Assembly (NCBI GenBank): GCA_910574455.1
Contig: CAJSYZ010000005.1
Coordinates: 3,534,001 to 3,598,000, forward strand
DNA: 64,000 bases
Reading direction: 5' to 3'
Origin: Trichaptum fuscoviolaceum
Lineage: Eukaryota; Basidiomycota; Agaricomycetes; Hymenochaetales; Trichaptaceae
This document shows, in pieces, positions 12,141 through 22,500 of this stretch (positions are counted from its first letter, which is position 1; each line of letters starts with the position of its first letter). Below the pieces are notes generated by a model, which was given only the letters and a program-made list of their open reading frames with translations, had not been told where the DNA came from and ran no database searches. The translations under genes and the position numbers were made by a program.

Positions 12141-13122
12141 ATGTGGCAAGACCAATACGCCCAATCTTCCCAATCCCCGTATTACAACCAGCCAGCACCA
12201 GTGCAGGCCCAACCACTGCAGTTTTATGCCCCATCTCCTGGTCCCTCAGAAAATGGCTACTATCCTGGTTCACGCTCAAGCTTAGAGGGAAGCATGGGCG
12301 CGCAGGGTTCTATGGCGGGTGGAGTATCCCCAGGTTTTGGAGGAAACATACAACAGGTGGGACCGTGGTGGACAGCATTTGGTACGGGTGGATTGGAAGG
12401 CGAACCACCTTTGCTTGAAGGTGCGCAAGCTTGCTGTGTTGCAAAGCTATATTAGCGAAATCAATAAACGTCATTTTCAGAGCTCGGAATAAACTTCTCT
12501 CACATTTGGGCAAAGTCAATGACAGTGCTGAATCCCTTAGGACGCGCGGATGAACACATAATGGACGACGCTGATTTATATGGCCCTTTAATATTCTGCT
12601 TCTGCTTTGCAACTTGTCTTCTCTTTGTGAGTCTCCTTAGCGTCAAACTTTCCTAGGGTCATGCTGCTAACCATCATCCTTCAGTCTGGAAAGCCACATT
12701 TCGGCTATATCTATGGCGTGGGCCTGTTAGGCTCTGCCTCCCTCTATACTCTCCTCAACCTCATGTCAGAGACCGGCATAGATGCGTATCGAGTTGTGTC
12801 TGTCTTAGGATATTGCCTACTTCCTATGGTTGGTGTGGCCGCTGTCAGTGTAGTGACACCGTTAAAGTACGCCTCCTTCTCTACAAGTCCCATGCCCCGT
12901 TCTGAAGAGCACTGTTTGAATCACAGTGGAATCATTGGCCTTATGCTATCTTTTCTGTCCATCGTATGGTGTACCGCCTCGGCATCAGGAATATTCGTGG
13001 TCGTGCTTCGTATGTCTGAGCAACGGTTACTGGTGGCATATCCTATCGCTTTGCTCTATGGGTGCTTTGCATTATTGAGTGTTTTCAACGTGGAAGCTGG
13101 TTCAGGTAGCTCCTCAAAATGA
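12141..13122 (+). CDS. YIP1: Yip1 family ER-Golgi membrane protein
   Basis: Exons 12141..12420, 12481..12626 and 12685..13122 give 287 residues. A Gln/Pro/Tyr-rich cytosolic N terminus ([17 protein letters not shown]) precedes the conserved segment [19 protein letters not shown], then DDADLYGPL, the DLYGP motif of Yip1 proteins. Five hydrophobic segments follow, including [15 protein letters not shown] and [15 protein letters not shown]. Yip1 and its animal counterpart YIPF5 bind Ypt/Rab GTPases and act in COPII vesicle formation at the ER and early Golgi. The length fits the family. Its 3' end faces that of the Nsa2 gene about 350 bp away. Confidence 0.93.
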
Positions 13123-13468
13123 ACTCGCTGGACACTTTTCGTGCTCCATTTTCTTGTCTGTCATGGCAATACTTACTACTTAGACCAGATTGTCGTAATA
13201 ACAGAAAAGTAAACATTCCGTCATTGGCTATCCTGGGAGACATGCCACCGTCCGGCCAAATGTGAGTATTGACTTGATCAGAATGTTTTGCGAATAGCGT
13301 TGTACATTCAACAAGCTTCCCGCTGCTCAATCAAGTTTGTCCTCACTCTGTTTCTCAAGTAGCATGGCATAGATTGGGGAAGAAAACTACCTACGTGGAG
13401 CATAAAATAGTGAAACATGAGACAAGACAGCGATGTAAAATACAAGGACGATGTGACACAATGAACAG
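13123..13468. other. convergent intergenic spacer
   Basis: About 350 bp between the 3' ends of YIP1 and NSA2 should hold both 3' UTRs and polyadenylation signals. No gene is supported here; a minus ORF at 13085..13330 is a shadow. Confidence 0.5.
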
Positions 13469-14525
13469 TTATACCACTATCAATAAAGACATTAGAACCG
13501 TCCTAACTGATAGAGAAGGGGGCAAAACTTACATAACACTGCATTGATGCAGCCGTCGTTTTCCGGATTGTTGGTTATTTGTGCGTACTTGCCGAACACC
13601 ACTTTGCCTCCGGTCGTGACCATGCCAAGCTCGGAAACGTTGACCTCGATAATTGTACCCTTTGTCATGACACCGAGTTGAGTATACATAGGCGACTGTG
13701 GGTTCTTCTTTACACCCAAAATTTGCAACTGGAAGGTCGCTTTTAAGTCCGCTGGAAAAGATAACTTAGAAAGCGAGTTCGGAAAGAGATTTTAATCAAC
13801 GTACGATGTGTAACATTCGCTTTCTTGTACCGCAACGCCATTGGTCTCACGAACCGTTCCATCTTCACTGGCTTGCGCGTGAAACCCTCGCCCACAAATG
13901 TTGCCTTCGTCACCATGCGCTTCCATGCTTTCTTCTTGCTCTTTCCCGTGCGCATCACTTTGAACACCTCCTCCTCCGCAACACCGCGCACCTTGGGTAG
14001 GGGTACCGCGTACTTCGCGGCCTTTTCCTTCCGCTTCTGCTTGATCGCGGACGACATTGCCTTCGCGTCTTTCTGGTTTTCGCGATCGAGCAGGAAAGTG
14101 GGGAGTGCGGAGTCGGGCTCTGCTACTGACTCCTTTTGTTTGACATTCCGCTCGTCGTGCGCTTTGAGCGTCTTTCGAAGTTGAACTTTCTCAGCATGTC
14201 GTCTAGCATGTAGCAATTTAGCCTTCAGACCAAAGGCCTTTTGAGCGACTGCAGAAGCCTTGTGCGCAGAACGGGCTTCCTTCTTCCGCCTTTGATAGTC
14301 AAGGTCAGTGTATATACGCATAGAAAGTGGCATTGCATACGTACTTCTTCTCAAAATAATCTAACCGCCGACCATGGCGTTTAATGTGTTCTTCGATATA
14401 CTCGTTCTGTTAAACCTCTTTCAGTGTGAGTTTCTTCTTTTAGAGTTGCGTGTGCTAACCTGAGGCTAATTATGCACGAATAATTAGCTTTGTCATAGTG
14501 GATAACAAGTTCTTCAACTTACCAT
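13469..14525 (-). CDS. NSA2: Nsa2, 60S ribosome assembly factor
   Basis: Five exons: 14523..14525, 14345..14406, 13805..14289, 13533..13751 and 13469..13476, for 258 residues (yeast Nsa2 has 261). The sequence carries [20 protein letters not shown], the central block [10 protein letters not shown] then AVPLPKVRG, the basic motif [19 protein letters not shown] and the eS8-like C terminus [17 protein letters not shown]. Nsa2 joins pre-60S particles in the nucleolus and is needed for processing of 27S pre-rRNA. The first coding exon is only the ATG and the last is 8 nt (end of a Leu codon, Val, stop). Both are forced by the conserved ends of the protein and have good splice signals. Confidence 0.93.
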
Positions 14526-15236
14526 GATGGTTTTGAACGACGAAGGCGGTAGGCAGTCTGGCCGAAATTTCTGCACGTATGATTACGTTATACTCCCCGC
14601 CGTCCGAGGCGAAGTTCCCACACTCCCGTAACCTACTTCATCAGGGAATCTTCTTTTTCACTTAAGGTTACTTAAACGGTCTGAAATTTACTGAAGCCCT
14701 GGGAAGTGAAATTCTACTGATTTACTGATTTCAGGCATGTGGTTTCATTATTCAGGAAGGGGCCTGCTGAAATCAGTGCCGTCGACTTAAATCAGCTCTT
14801 CAGGCATTCAGTCTTCAGCATTCAAGCATATCAGAAGTTTTTTTCTGGCATTCGAATTGCAGTGCTCAAGTGTATAAGTGTGTAAGGGGTTCAAGTAGTT
14901 CATTCCATAAGTAATTCATCATTTAATCATATAAGCAGACTTTTTTGTCTGTCGGTTTGCAGTACTCAAGCGTGTAAGTGCGTAAGAGGTTCCAGAATTA
15001 CTTCATTTCCACAAGTAATTTAAGACAATAAGTAGAAATCAGTGCATCAGTGTCCCTCAGTAGCTACACCACGGCATCCTGAACCAGATTATATTTTGCC
15101 ACTTCTACCTCGCTGGCAGGCTGTTCCTCGGCATATTCAGAGAACGAATGCCACTGCAAGTTGGTGGTAGTAAGAGCTTGAATACAGTGGCGGGGTGATG
15201 GGTCAAAGCCGAAGCTCACCAGAGATCGACCTGCTC
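14526..15236. repeat. AT-rich degenerate repeats upstream of NSA2
   Basis: This 0.7 kb gap holds diverged internal repeats. A unit starting TTGCAGTGCTCAAGTGT near 14860 recurs as TTGCAGTACTCAAGCGT near 14950, and the flanks are also alike (each runs through a GTAAGTGYGTAAG-like stretch to AAGTAATT). The words CTGATTTCAG and CTGAAATCAG recur at 14710-14790 and again in the AT-rich stretch near 52.7 kb. It may be remains of an uncharacterised mobile element. No coding sequence is convincing; a minus ORF at 15064..15270 is probably 3' UTR of the next gene. Confidence 0.55.
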
Positions 15237-16773
15237 TTAAAAGTCTGCGCCGTCCGTAGCCGAATCCCATAATGAACCCTCGTCCTCGCGATCGCCTTCC
15301 CCGTCCTCTCTGCCTGCGTCATTCTCCTCGCCCTCAAAACCTCCACTGCGTCCATAACCCATGCTGAAATTCTCGTCCGCATCCTTGTTCTCATCCTGAT
15401 CCTGATCCTTGTCCTCCTCCTGATCCTTGTCCTCGTCCTCGTCTCCCTCGCCAAGCACACTCTCGTCCTCCATATCGTCTTCCCTATCCTTGAAATCCTC
15501 GACTTCTTCGCCGTCATTATCCTTATCCTCCTTGCACTTACTACTTCTAGTAGCGCCCTCGCCATATGTATACTCGCCGCTCGCATCCGCGTCTCCAACG
15601 TCAAGATACAGGGAGAAATCCCTGCCAGTGACACCCGATCCAACAAGTTCGGTGTTCTTTCCCGCACTAAAATCTTCAATGGAATTGTAAGCTGCTAGGC
15701 GGGATCGGACCTTCTCCCAGTTTGATTCAGTAAAAAACGAGGAATTCGACAATAAGTTAACATAGTCGTCCGTATGAGGCTGCCACAGAGCACTGGTGAA
15801 GTACCACTCAGCGCCACCAAACTCTTCTTTGATCTTTTGCAACCGGGCCACCTGCTTGTCGATTGCAACCTTGACCTGTTCATGAGAAGTTCAGCGAATA
15901 AAGCCACTATAAGAACTGAAGTAGATAGATACCGCGGTTGCCGCAAGAGCGAGGGCACCGATAGGCTTTCCTATTGTGTTTTTGTCCAGTACTTTATGCC
16001 GACCCCAGGGCCAAGACTAGGTGTACGGACAACACTGAGATTACGAGATCAGAGCAGAACAACCCTTGCTTCTGTACTTTCAGAGTCAATGCAGGGACAC
16101 GAAGGGTGACATGGGGCAAATTTTCACATACCTTATCCATACTATGCCAGCGTTCCCAGAGGAATGGTTCAGCTTTCTTCTTGTCGACCATCGTCTGCAA
16201 CATCTTCACAATTTCTTCGGTCTCCACTGACTTAGAACGCTCGTTGCCGACGAAACTCGAAATTGATTGTTCGGCTTTCTCGAACAATTTCTTGCGCCAA
16301 CTATCAGAGCATCTCTGGGCTGCCTACAGGGCAGATCATACTTGATTCAAAATGGCCGATGTAAGACAATAAGGGATGACTCAACTAAAGAACAGATGTC
16401 GGCCAATTGCGTGTCGTAACTAAGTTCGACAGAATCAAACACCTTCCCCCACAAGGTTCCGATGGACTTATTGTCCGGGTTTTGCCATGGAGTTGTGGAC
16501 TTTCCAACTGCGCGATACAGTGAAGGCAGAAGAATGTGAGTCCAGCCTGCCTGAGTTCCGGGAGGGAGACACTGATTCGTTGCCCTTTTTTTGCCGGGAA
16601 CGCGGGATCCCTCCCTTCCGATACTATTTCTATCCTTGTCTTCAAGCCCTACAGATGTCTGCATTTCTGCAAGTTAGTGGATGTATATCATAGACATGAT
16701 TTGATTAACGCACAGAGCTAGTAGTCCGAGAGACTTTGCGATGACCATCATGAGCCTTGGTTGCGAGCACTTC
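15237..16773 (-). pseudogene. 3' part of an interrupted gene of unknown function
   Basis: This is the downstream half of the gene whose first half lies at 32815..35618. Recognisable exons carry LPSLYRAVGKSTTPWQ and GTLWGKVFDSVELSY (about 16385-16664), FEKAEQSISSFVGNE and KAEPFLWERW (about 16133-16310), GKPIGALALAATA (about 15936-15970) and then 15237..15891. The last exon ends in a strongly acidic Asp/Glu/Lys/Gln repeat tail. The helical core with the GALALAATAV stretch is reminiscent of basidiomycete-only domains of the DUF6532 type, but I cannot confirm that. The retrotransposon inserted in an exon: the frame runs ..SPEPE on the right and VLATKAHDGH on the left of the element. The gene is thus disrupted unless the whole 16 kb is removed. 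Confidence 0.6.
16769..16773. repeat. left target-site duplication of element 1 (ACTTC)
   Basis: ACTTC directly precedes the left LTR. The same five bases follow the right LTR at 32815..32819, as expected for Ty3/gypsy integration. Confidence 0.9.
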
Positions 16774-17354
16774 TGTTACGACACAGAGTGGTTCTATGCG
16801 TTCTCAGGACCTCGGACAACGTAAATCGGACGATCAGCGGCTATGCGAAGCGGTTCCACACTCTGGGAAGCACTTGACAAGTCAATTAAGCTATTCTACA
16901 CATCAGAAGCACAAATATAACGTCACCTGGGAAGCACTTGACAAGAGGCCAAAAGTGGAGTGCTTCTCAGGCGGACGGGCGCCTTTGGCAAGCGCAGGAG
17001 GAACTATACAGTTCCTCCAAGCCACCGTCCGTACGGACCCGTGGTCCGATCCGAATTTGAAATACAAATAGAAAGATGAATAAGCATTGCTGGCGCGCCG
17101 GGTTTGAACCCAAGCGCACAGAAAAGTGTCCGTTAGTGAATAGAATCAAAAGAAACAACAATCCCCGTGTGCAGATAGATGCAAAGGTGTACGCGCCGTA
17201 CGGGCTTCGTACCGAGCGCGTACCGCTGACCGTACGAGACCGTACGAGTGTCTCGTACGATGTCAGGAATCGAAAGTAAATAAAAACATCAGTAAATCAT
17301 AAGTAAACGGAAAATAAAAGAAAACAATAAGTAAATCCGTGGCGATTCCTGACA
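16774..17354 (-). repeat. element 1 LTR (3' LTR)
   Basis: 581 bp with TG..CA ends, identical by eye to the copy at 32234..32814. Its inner half is dense in the palindrome CGTACG (17190-17262). Confidence 0.95.
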
Positions 17355-17370
17355 TTACCCCCCTCCAAGG
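17355..17370 (-). other. polypurine tract of element 1
   Basis: On the minus strand the bases next to the 3' LTR read CCTTGGAGGGGGGTAA, a purine run abutting the LTR start TGTCAGG. That is the place and composition of a plus-strand primer. Confidence 0.75.
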
Positions 17371-17411
17371 ACGCTGCTAAACAGCGTGCGTGTTCGTACC
17401 GATCCGTACGG

Positions 17412-17551
17412 TCACCGTACCGCCAATGGGTACTTGCGATGGAAAGCGCGAATTCTAGCTTGTGCGTGTTCCATATTAGCCGCGTTGAGCCAGGTATCTT
17501 CGTCCGACTGGTAACCCTTCCATCGAACCAAGTACTGAAGTTTCTGCGTAC
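17412..17551 (-). pseudogene. C-terminal chromodomain piece of element 1 pol
   Basis: The frame reads QKLQYLVRWKGY then DEDTWLNAANM, the aromatic core and C-terminal helix of a chromodomain. The first part of this domain (YEVQEILNSR) lies at about 27300 on the other side of element 2. Integrase-linked chromodomains in chromoviruses read histone marks and steer insertion to heterochromatin. Confidence 0.9.
17547..17551. repeat. left target-site duplication of element 2 (CGTAC)
   Basis: CGTAC precedes the left LTR of element 2 and recurs at 27270..27274 after the right LTR. Confidence 0.9.
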
Positions 17552-18018
17552 TGTTACGTCTCAACTTACGGTCTCGTATAGTTGGGGAACGCAACGTTAA
17601 GTTGCTCAGTGATAGCGGAGCTAGGGCTCGACACTAAGTGTTGTATGGACAAAGGCCTATGATGTAGAGTAGAGAGAAACAGATGTATAGCAGAGACTAG
17701 AGACGGGGGGTTTGACAAAGGAGATCGAACTTAGAGTTCGATCATGCTAAGTACAGGGGTTTATATACTGTAGCTGCGGAGCAAGGGTACATCGGAAGAT
17801 GAGTAAGAAGAGAACAATAAGAGAGTAGACGATAGGCTACTAATAATAGTGTGAGAGCGATGGGCAGAGGGTTAGGGCAAAGGGTACATGTGTAACATCG
17901 GGATTGGCTGAGGGTTGAGGGTTACATCGGAGGATGACTGAGCAGAACAAGAATAGAAACAAATAGGGCGAAGGGTTCGGAGTAATGGGGGCCGCTGACA
18001 TAGTAAGAAAACGTAACA
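17552..18018 (-). repeat. element 2 LTR (3' LTR)
   Basis: 467 bp with TG..CA ends, identical by eye to the copy at 26803..27269. Confidence 0.95.
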
Positions 18019-18030
18019 TTACCCCGTTCT
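18019..18030 (-). other. polypurine tract of element 2
   Basis: The minus strand reads AAGAACGGGGTAA directly before the 3' LTR start, a purine-rich primer site much like that of element 1 (both end GGGGTAA). Confidence 0.7.
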
Positions 18031-18166
18031 TAAATTGAAACGTAGTGGAAATCAGTAAAGAAAATGGCCGTTATAGGGACAAATTAAGTCCAATAGACAA
18101 TAAGGAAAAACATGCCATATAAGCGAAGTTAACGCCAATAGGGTATCCAGGTTGGCAACAGGTGCT

Positions 18167-19045
18167 TTAGTTGTTTGCAGGTGGGTTTCTCTTCGTTACG
18201 CGTTGTTGAGCAATCCGGTTAGATGCGCATTCATCGTCATGACCATCGTGTTGTCCACATGAGGGGCATGTATACTTGGGGCATCCAATGATGGTGTGTC
18301 CAGGTGCACGTATGTTGCAGTATGAACATGTATAGAATTCGCAGGTGGACGCGGCCAGGTTGTAGTGGTGGTCGACAGCGGAGTGTTGTGTGCATTCCTT
18401 GGGGTCCAGAGACATAGACGTAAAAGGATTGTTGTCGACTTTCGGGCTGTATGTGGGTGAGGGTGGGGCTGTGTTGACACGATACTCTTGGTCTTCTTGT
18501 AACTGTATTGGCGATTGTAGACGAATGGGTTCGGACAGGCGATTGATGAGTTCTTTGCGTTCTGGGACTTGAGTGCCGACGGAGTGAAGGGGTGGACGAG
18601 GTACTTGGTCAGCAAGGTCTTTAGTGAGGTCGATGATGTCGTCCTCCGTGGTGAGGTCAATGACCAATGGGGCAAATAACTCTTGAGGCGCTGTTTCAAG
18701 GAGTTCCGTAAGGGCAAATCGTCGCATGTCTTGGAATGACTCTTGAGCCCGTCGCAAGAGATGGAGAGATCCTTCGATGATGGCAATGGTGGGATCGAGA
18801 ATCTCCTGGTTTCGGGTAACAATATCATAACATTGGGTCCAGTTGGCAAGAAGAGGAGTGTCATCGTATGTTGATTGACTTAGGCGTTGGTGGAAGGTGC
18901 GAGTTGAAAATAATTCAAGGATCTGGCGAGATTGCAAGGGGTTGTGGGTGTCAAGGCGTAAGGCTGGTGGTTGGAGAGATGATGTGTATGAACGAAATAA
19001 GGGGGTGTGACGGGATGGGTTGCGTTGGGAACGGGCAGGTGGCAT
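18167..19045 (-). CDS. element 2 accessory ORF4: SIM-like motifs and zinc knuckles
   Basis: A 292-residue ORF starts with a true ATG three bases after the TAA of ORF3 and in the same frame as ORF3 and pol. The N terminus is basic and polar. Around residues 125-145 it reads VIDLTTEDDIIDLT: two VIDLT-type hydrophobic cores with acidic neighbours, the form of SUMO-interacting motifs. The C terminus has closely spaced Cys/His: CSYCNIRAPGHTIIGC (C-x2-C-x6-H-x4-C) followed by CPSCGQHDGHDDEC. This resembles retroviral zinc knuckles with altered spacing. I know no established function for such an ORF. A nucleic-acid-binding protein that docks on SUMO-modified chromatin proteins is a guess. Confidence 0.75.
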   Translation of the reverse strand: MPPARSQRNPSRHTPLFRSYTSSLQPPALRLDTHNPLQSRQILELFSTRTFHQRLSQSTYDDTPLLANWTQCYDIVTRNQEILDPTIAIIEGSLHLLRRAQESFQDMRRFALTELLETAPQELFAPLVIDLTTEDDIIDLTKDLADQVPRPPLHSVGTQVPERKELINRLSEPIRLQSPIQLQEDQEYRVNTAPPSPTYSPKVDNNPFTSMSLDPKECTQHSAVDHHYNLAASTCEFYTCSYCNIRAPGHTIIGCPKYTCPSCGQHDGHDDECASNRIAQQRVTKRNPPANN

Positions 19046-19048
19046 GAC

Positions 19049-19537
19049 TTAGAGGGAATGAGTCGGACAGTCGTAGTGACAACAACTGCAGGTGCAATAG
19101 GGGTCAGAGCGGCGAGGTTCAAAGTGGCTGAAGTGATGACGATGTCGGACAATGGGTCGAGTGATTGTGAGTGGGGGTTGAACACGAGCAGATTTGTTGA
19201 AATAGTCAATGAGTCGGTGGGCGTAATCAGGGTTGTTAAAGAAGGTGTGGATGAGAAATACCGAGATTGTTGGGATGTGGAGTCCAAGTCCGGTGGGGGG
19301 TTTGAAGTACTTGTACTCCCAGTCTGGGTCGTAGTGGTCTTTGGACCAAGCTCCGGAGTATACAGGTCGGACAGCGTCCAGGTAATGGGGGCGAGTTGGA
19401 ATCGAGGTAGTCGGTAATGCGACAGTATGGGGTTCAGGTGTTGGTGGCTGTTTGTTCGATGGGGAGAGCGTATAGTCGTTTATGATGTTAGATGAGTGGG
19501 GATATGAGAAGTGAACGAGTTTTTTGGATGGGGACAT
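19049..19537 (-). CDS. element 2 accessory ORF3, unknown
   Basis: This 162-residue ORF has its ATG directly abutting the pol stop (TGA then ATG, no spacer) and is in frame with pol. It is Pro/His/Tyr-rich in the first half (PRPHYLDAVRPVY), with WEYKYFKPPTGLG in the middle and a short Cys cluster CTCSCCHYDC at the end that could bind a metal. No transmembrane segment or signal peptide is visible, so it is not an envelope-like gene. Its position and shared frame suggest readthrough or re-initiation from the pol message. Confidence 0.65.
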   Translation of the reverse strand: MSPSKKLVHFSYPHSSNIINDYTLSPSNKQPPTPEPHTVALPTTSIPTRPHYLDAVRPVYSGAWSKDHYDPDWEYKYFKPPTGLGLHIPTISVFLIHTFFNNPDYAHRLIDYFNKSARVQPPLTITRPIVRHRHHFSHFEPRRSDPYCTCSCCHYDCPTHSL

Positions 19538-22500
19538 TCAAGTGAGATGATGAAGTCTTTTATAGGCTTTGAGGATGGTCTGTGCGTTCCGAAGATGTGA
19601 CTCGGGTTCCCATGAGTTTCCAGAAGTGGGGTAACCTTTCCATTTTATAAGATATTGTCGCCTGGTGCCATTCCCATGGTGGGCTCGGATGGCTTCTACT
19701 TCGAATTGTTCTTGTCCTTCGATTAGATCAGGTGGGGGGTTACTGTGGGGTGGTCCATATGCTTCCGTCTCAGTGTATCTCACGAGAAGCGCGGCGTGGA
19801 ATACTGGGTGTATCTTCCATTTAGTCCGTGAGAGATCCAATTCATAGACGAGTGGAGATAAGACTTTCTTGATCTTGAAGGGACCATCGCGTTTTTCCTT
19901 GAACTTTTGCGATAAACCGGGAATTCGAAGGTTCTTTGAGTCTAGCCAAACTTTGTCTCCTTTGTTGAATGGTTTGAAGTTTCGGAAAGTGCGCTCTTTC
20001 ATTACCATAGCAGCGACTGAATGAGCTGCTAAGGCTTCTGATCGATGTACTGTGAGGTTGGCAAGTCGTTGTGATACGGATGGGACGTTTGATTTTGGAT
20101 ATTTCAGGGGTAGTGGAATGGGGTCGTATCCCATGAGAAGCGAGAAAGGGGTTCTCTTGGTGACAGCGTGGGCACGGTTGTTATGGGCGAATTCAATGTT
20201 GGGAATGTGTCTAGACCAGTTCTCAGGTTCCGCAGTACAATAGATCCGGAGGTATACTTCGATCTCTTGATTGGTCCGTTCGGCTTGTCCATCGGTTTGA
20301 GGGTGGTAAGCGGTGGACATAGACGACTTGATTCCTATGATCTTGCAGAGTTCCTGGAATGCTTTAGAAGCGAATTGGGGTCCTCTGTCGGATATAATGC
20401 GTATCGGAAGTCCAAATCGTCGATATACATTGTCGAAGTATAGTTGTGCCGTTTCAATTGCGTCTACTGTCTTCTCGCATGGAATGAGGACAATAGCTTT
20501 GGAGCAATCGTGATCAATGACTAATAGAAGTGTGTCATAGCCATGTGACATTGGTAAATCGGTGATGAAGTCCATATTGACGTGGGAGAATGGAAACGAG
20601 TGTTTGTCGGCGGCGATAGGCATTAGTGGTGGGGCGGTCGGATGGTGATTGACTTTCATTTGTTGACATAGTGCGCATCCATGGACATAGTCGGATACAA
20701 ACTTCTGCATCCTGGGCCAGTAATACGTCCTTCGGACCTGTTCCAGAGTGTTGAATATGCCAGGGTGTGCTCGAACTGGTATATCATGGTGAAGTCGGAG
20801 AATAGTGCGCTTTAATTCAAGGTTGTCCGGGATATAGATGCGATTTTTGAAGTAAAGGATGCCGTCATCATCGAAAAACCAGTCTTTGAGGGCAGTTCGG
20901 GCAGGTGGTAGTTTCTTCTTTAGCTGGGCAATGGTGTTGGTGAGGAATTCATCTTTCTTCATCGATTCTTTGATGGATTTTGTGAGGCTATCTGTGTCTG
21001 GGAGGTCGTCATCAGATTCATAGTCTTCTTCTTCTTCTTCGTCTTCAGAATTTTCTTGATCCTTCTGTTCCTGAAGAGTGGAAATGAATAGGTCCTTCGG
21101 AAGCATAATCGATGATTCGTTGAGATTCTCCCCCTGTTTAACATGGTCCGCCCGGCGGGATAGAAGATCGGATTGAATCATTTGTTTGCCGGGGACATGT
21201 GTGATATGAAGGTCAAATTGTGAGAGCAACAGATGCCATCGTGCTTGACGGGGTGAGAGTCGTCGGGCCTCTCGCCAGTAGGTAAGGTTGCGATGATCAC
21301 ACCAAAGTGTAACAGGGTGTGGGGATCCAAGGAGATAGTGTTTCCAAGTGATGAGGGCGCGGATAATAGCTAATAGTTCGCGATCATAGATCTCGTAGTT
21401 CCGTTCAGCGGAGTTTAGTGATTGCGAAATATAACCGATTGGCTTGAGAACACCGTTGTCATCATGTTGTCGAAGGACTGCTCCGGTTGCAACTTTGGAA
21501 GCGTCAGTTTCGAGGAAGAAGGGATTGTGCGGATTGGGCATAAGAAGTAACGGATGTTGAGTGAACGCGGCCTTGAGATCATCGAATGATTTTTGTTCTA
21601 CTTCAGTCCATTTGAAAGGTTGATCTTTGCGTTTGAGGTTGTCCAAGGGTTTGGTGATTTCGGCGTAGTGTGGAATAAAACGGCGGTAGAAGTTGGTGAA
21701 TCCAGTGAATGAACGGATATCTTTGACAGTAGTCGGAGTTGGCCATTTAGTGATTCCTTCGATTTTTGTTGGGTCGGTTTGGATGTGATTAGGTGTAATA
21801 ATGAGTCCAAGATAGGGTAGTTTCTGCGTATGGAAGAAGCATTTGGTGGGCTTGAAGTAGAGGTCGTTCTTTTCAAGGATAGTGAAGGCACGTCGTGCTC
21901 GAGAAATGAGTTCCGGTAAGGTTGGGGCATGTATGAGGATGTCGTCCATGTAAACCAAGAGATGATTTAGAAGGATTTCTTCGCCAAGAATATCATTCAT
22001 AAAGTGTTGAAAGGTGGCAGGTGAATTGCATAGGCCGAAAAACATAACTGTTGGTTCGAAAAGTCCTCGTTGAGTGGTAAATGCGGCTTTCCATTGATCT
22101 CCATCCTTGATGCGGATATTATTGTATCCCCATCGGATATCTAGGGCGATGAAGTAGTGAGATCCATGTAACTTGTCTAATAGATCCTGGACAAGTGGTA
22201 ATGGGTACGCATTCTTGATGGTTCCATTGTTGAGGTAACGGTAATCTTGAACAGGCCGTAAGGTACCGTCTTTCTTGTCAACGAAGAAGAGAGGGGATGC
22301 CATAGGTGACTTCGAAGGTCTGATATATCCATTCTTGAGGTTCTCATCGATGAAGGCATCGAGAGCAGCTTGTTGCGGAAGTGAAAGTGGATAAGGTGAA
22401 TGTCGTTTAGGAATGAAGTCGGGTTTGAGATCAATTGCATGGTCATATGGGCGACTTGGAGGAAAGCGATGTGCTTTTTCTTCGTCAAAAAGGGATAGGA

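Noticed and set aside
16757..17279. Protein-coding ORFs in the LTR (repeated at 32256-32739)
   Set aside because: They are open frames within identical LTR copies, on the opposite strand to the element, with no domain. Duplication of the LTR explains their identity.
19007..19417. Plus-strand ORF opposite ORF3/ORF4
   Set aside because: It has no domain, while the minus frames have ATG starts, Cys/His patterns and continuity with pol.
18167..19537. Envelope-like gene after pol
   Set aside because: Neither ORF3 nor ORF4 has a signal peptide or transmembrane segment.
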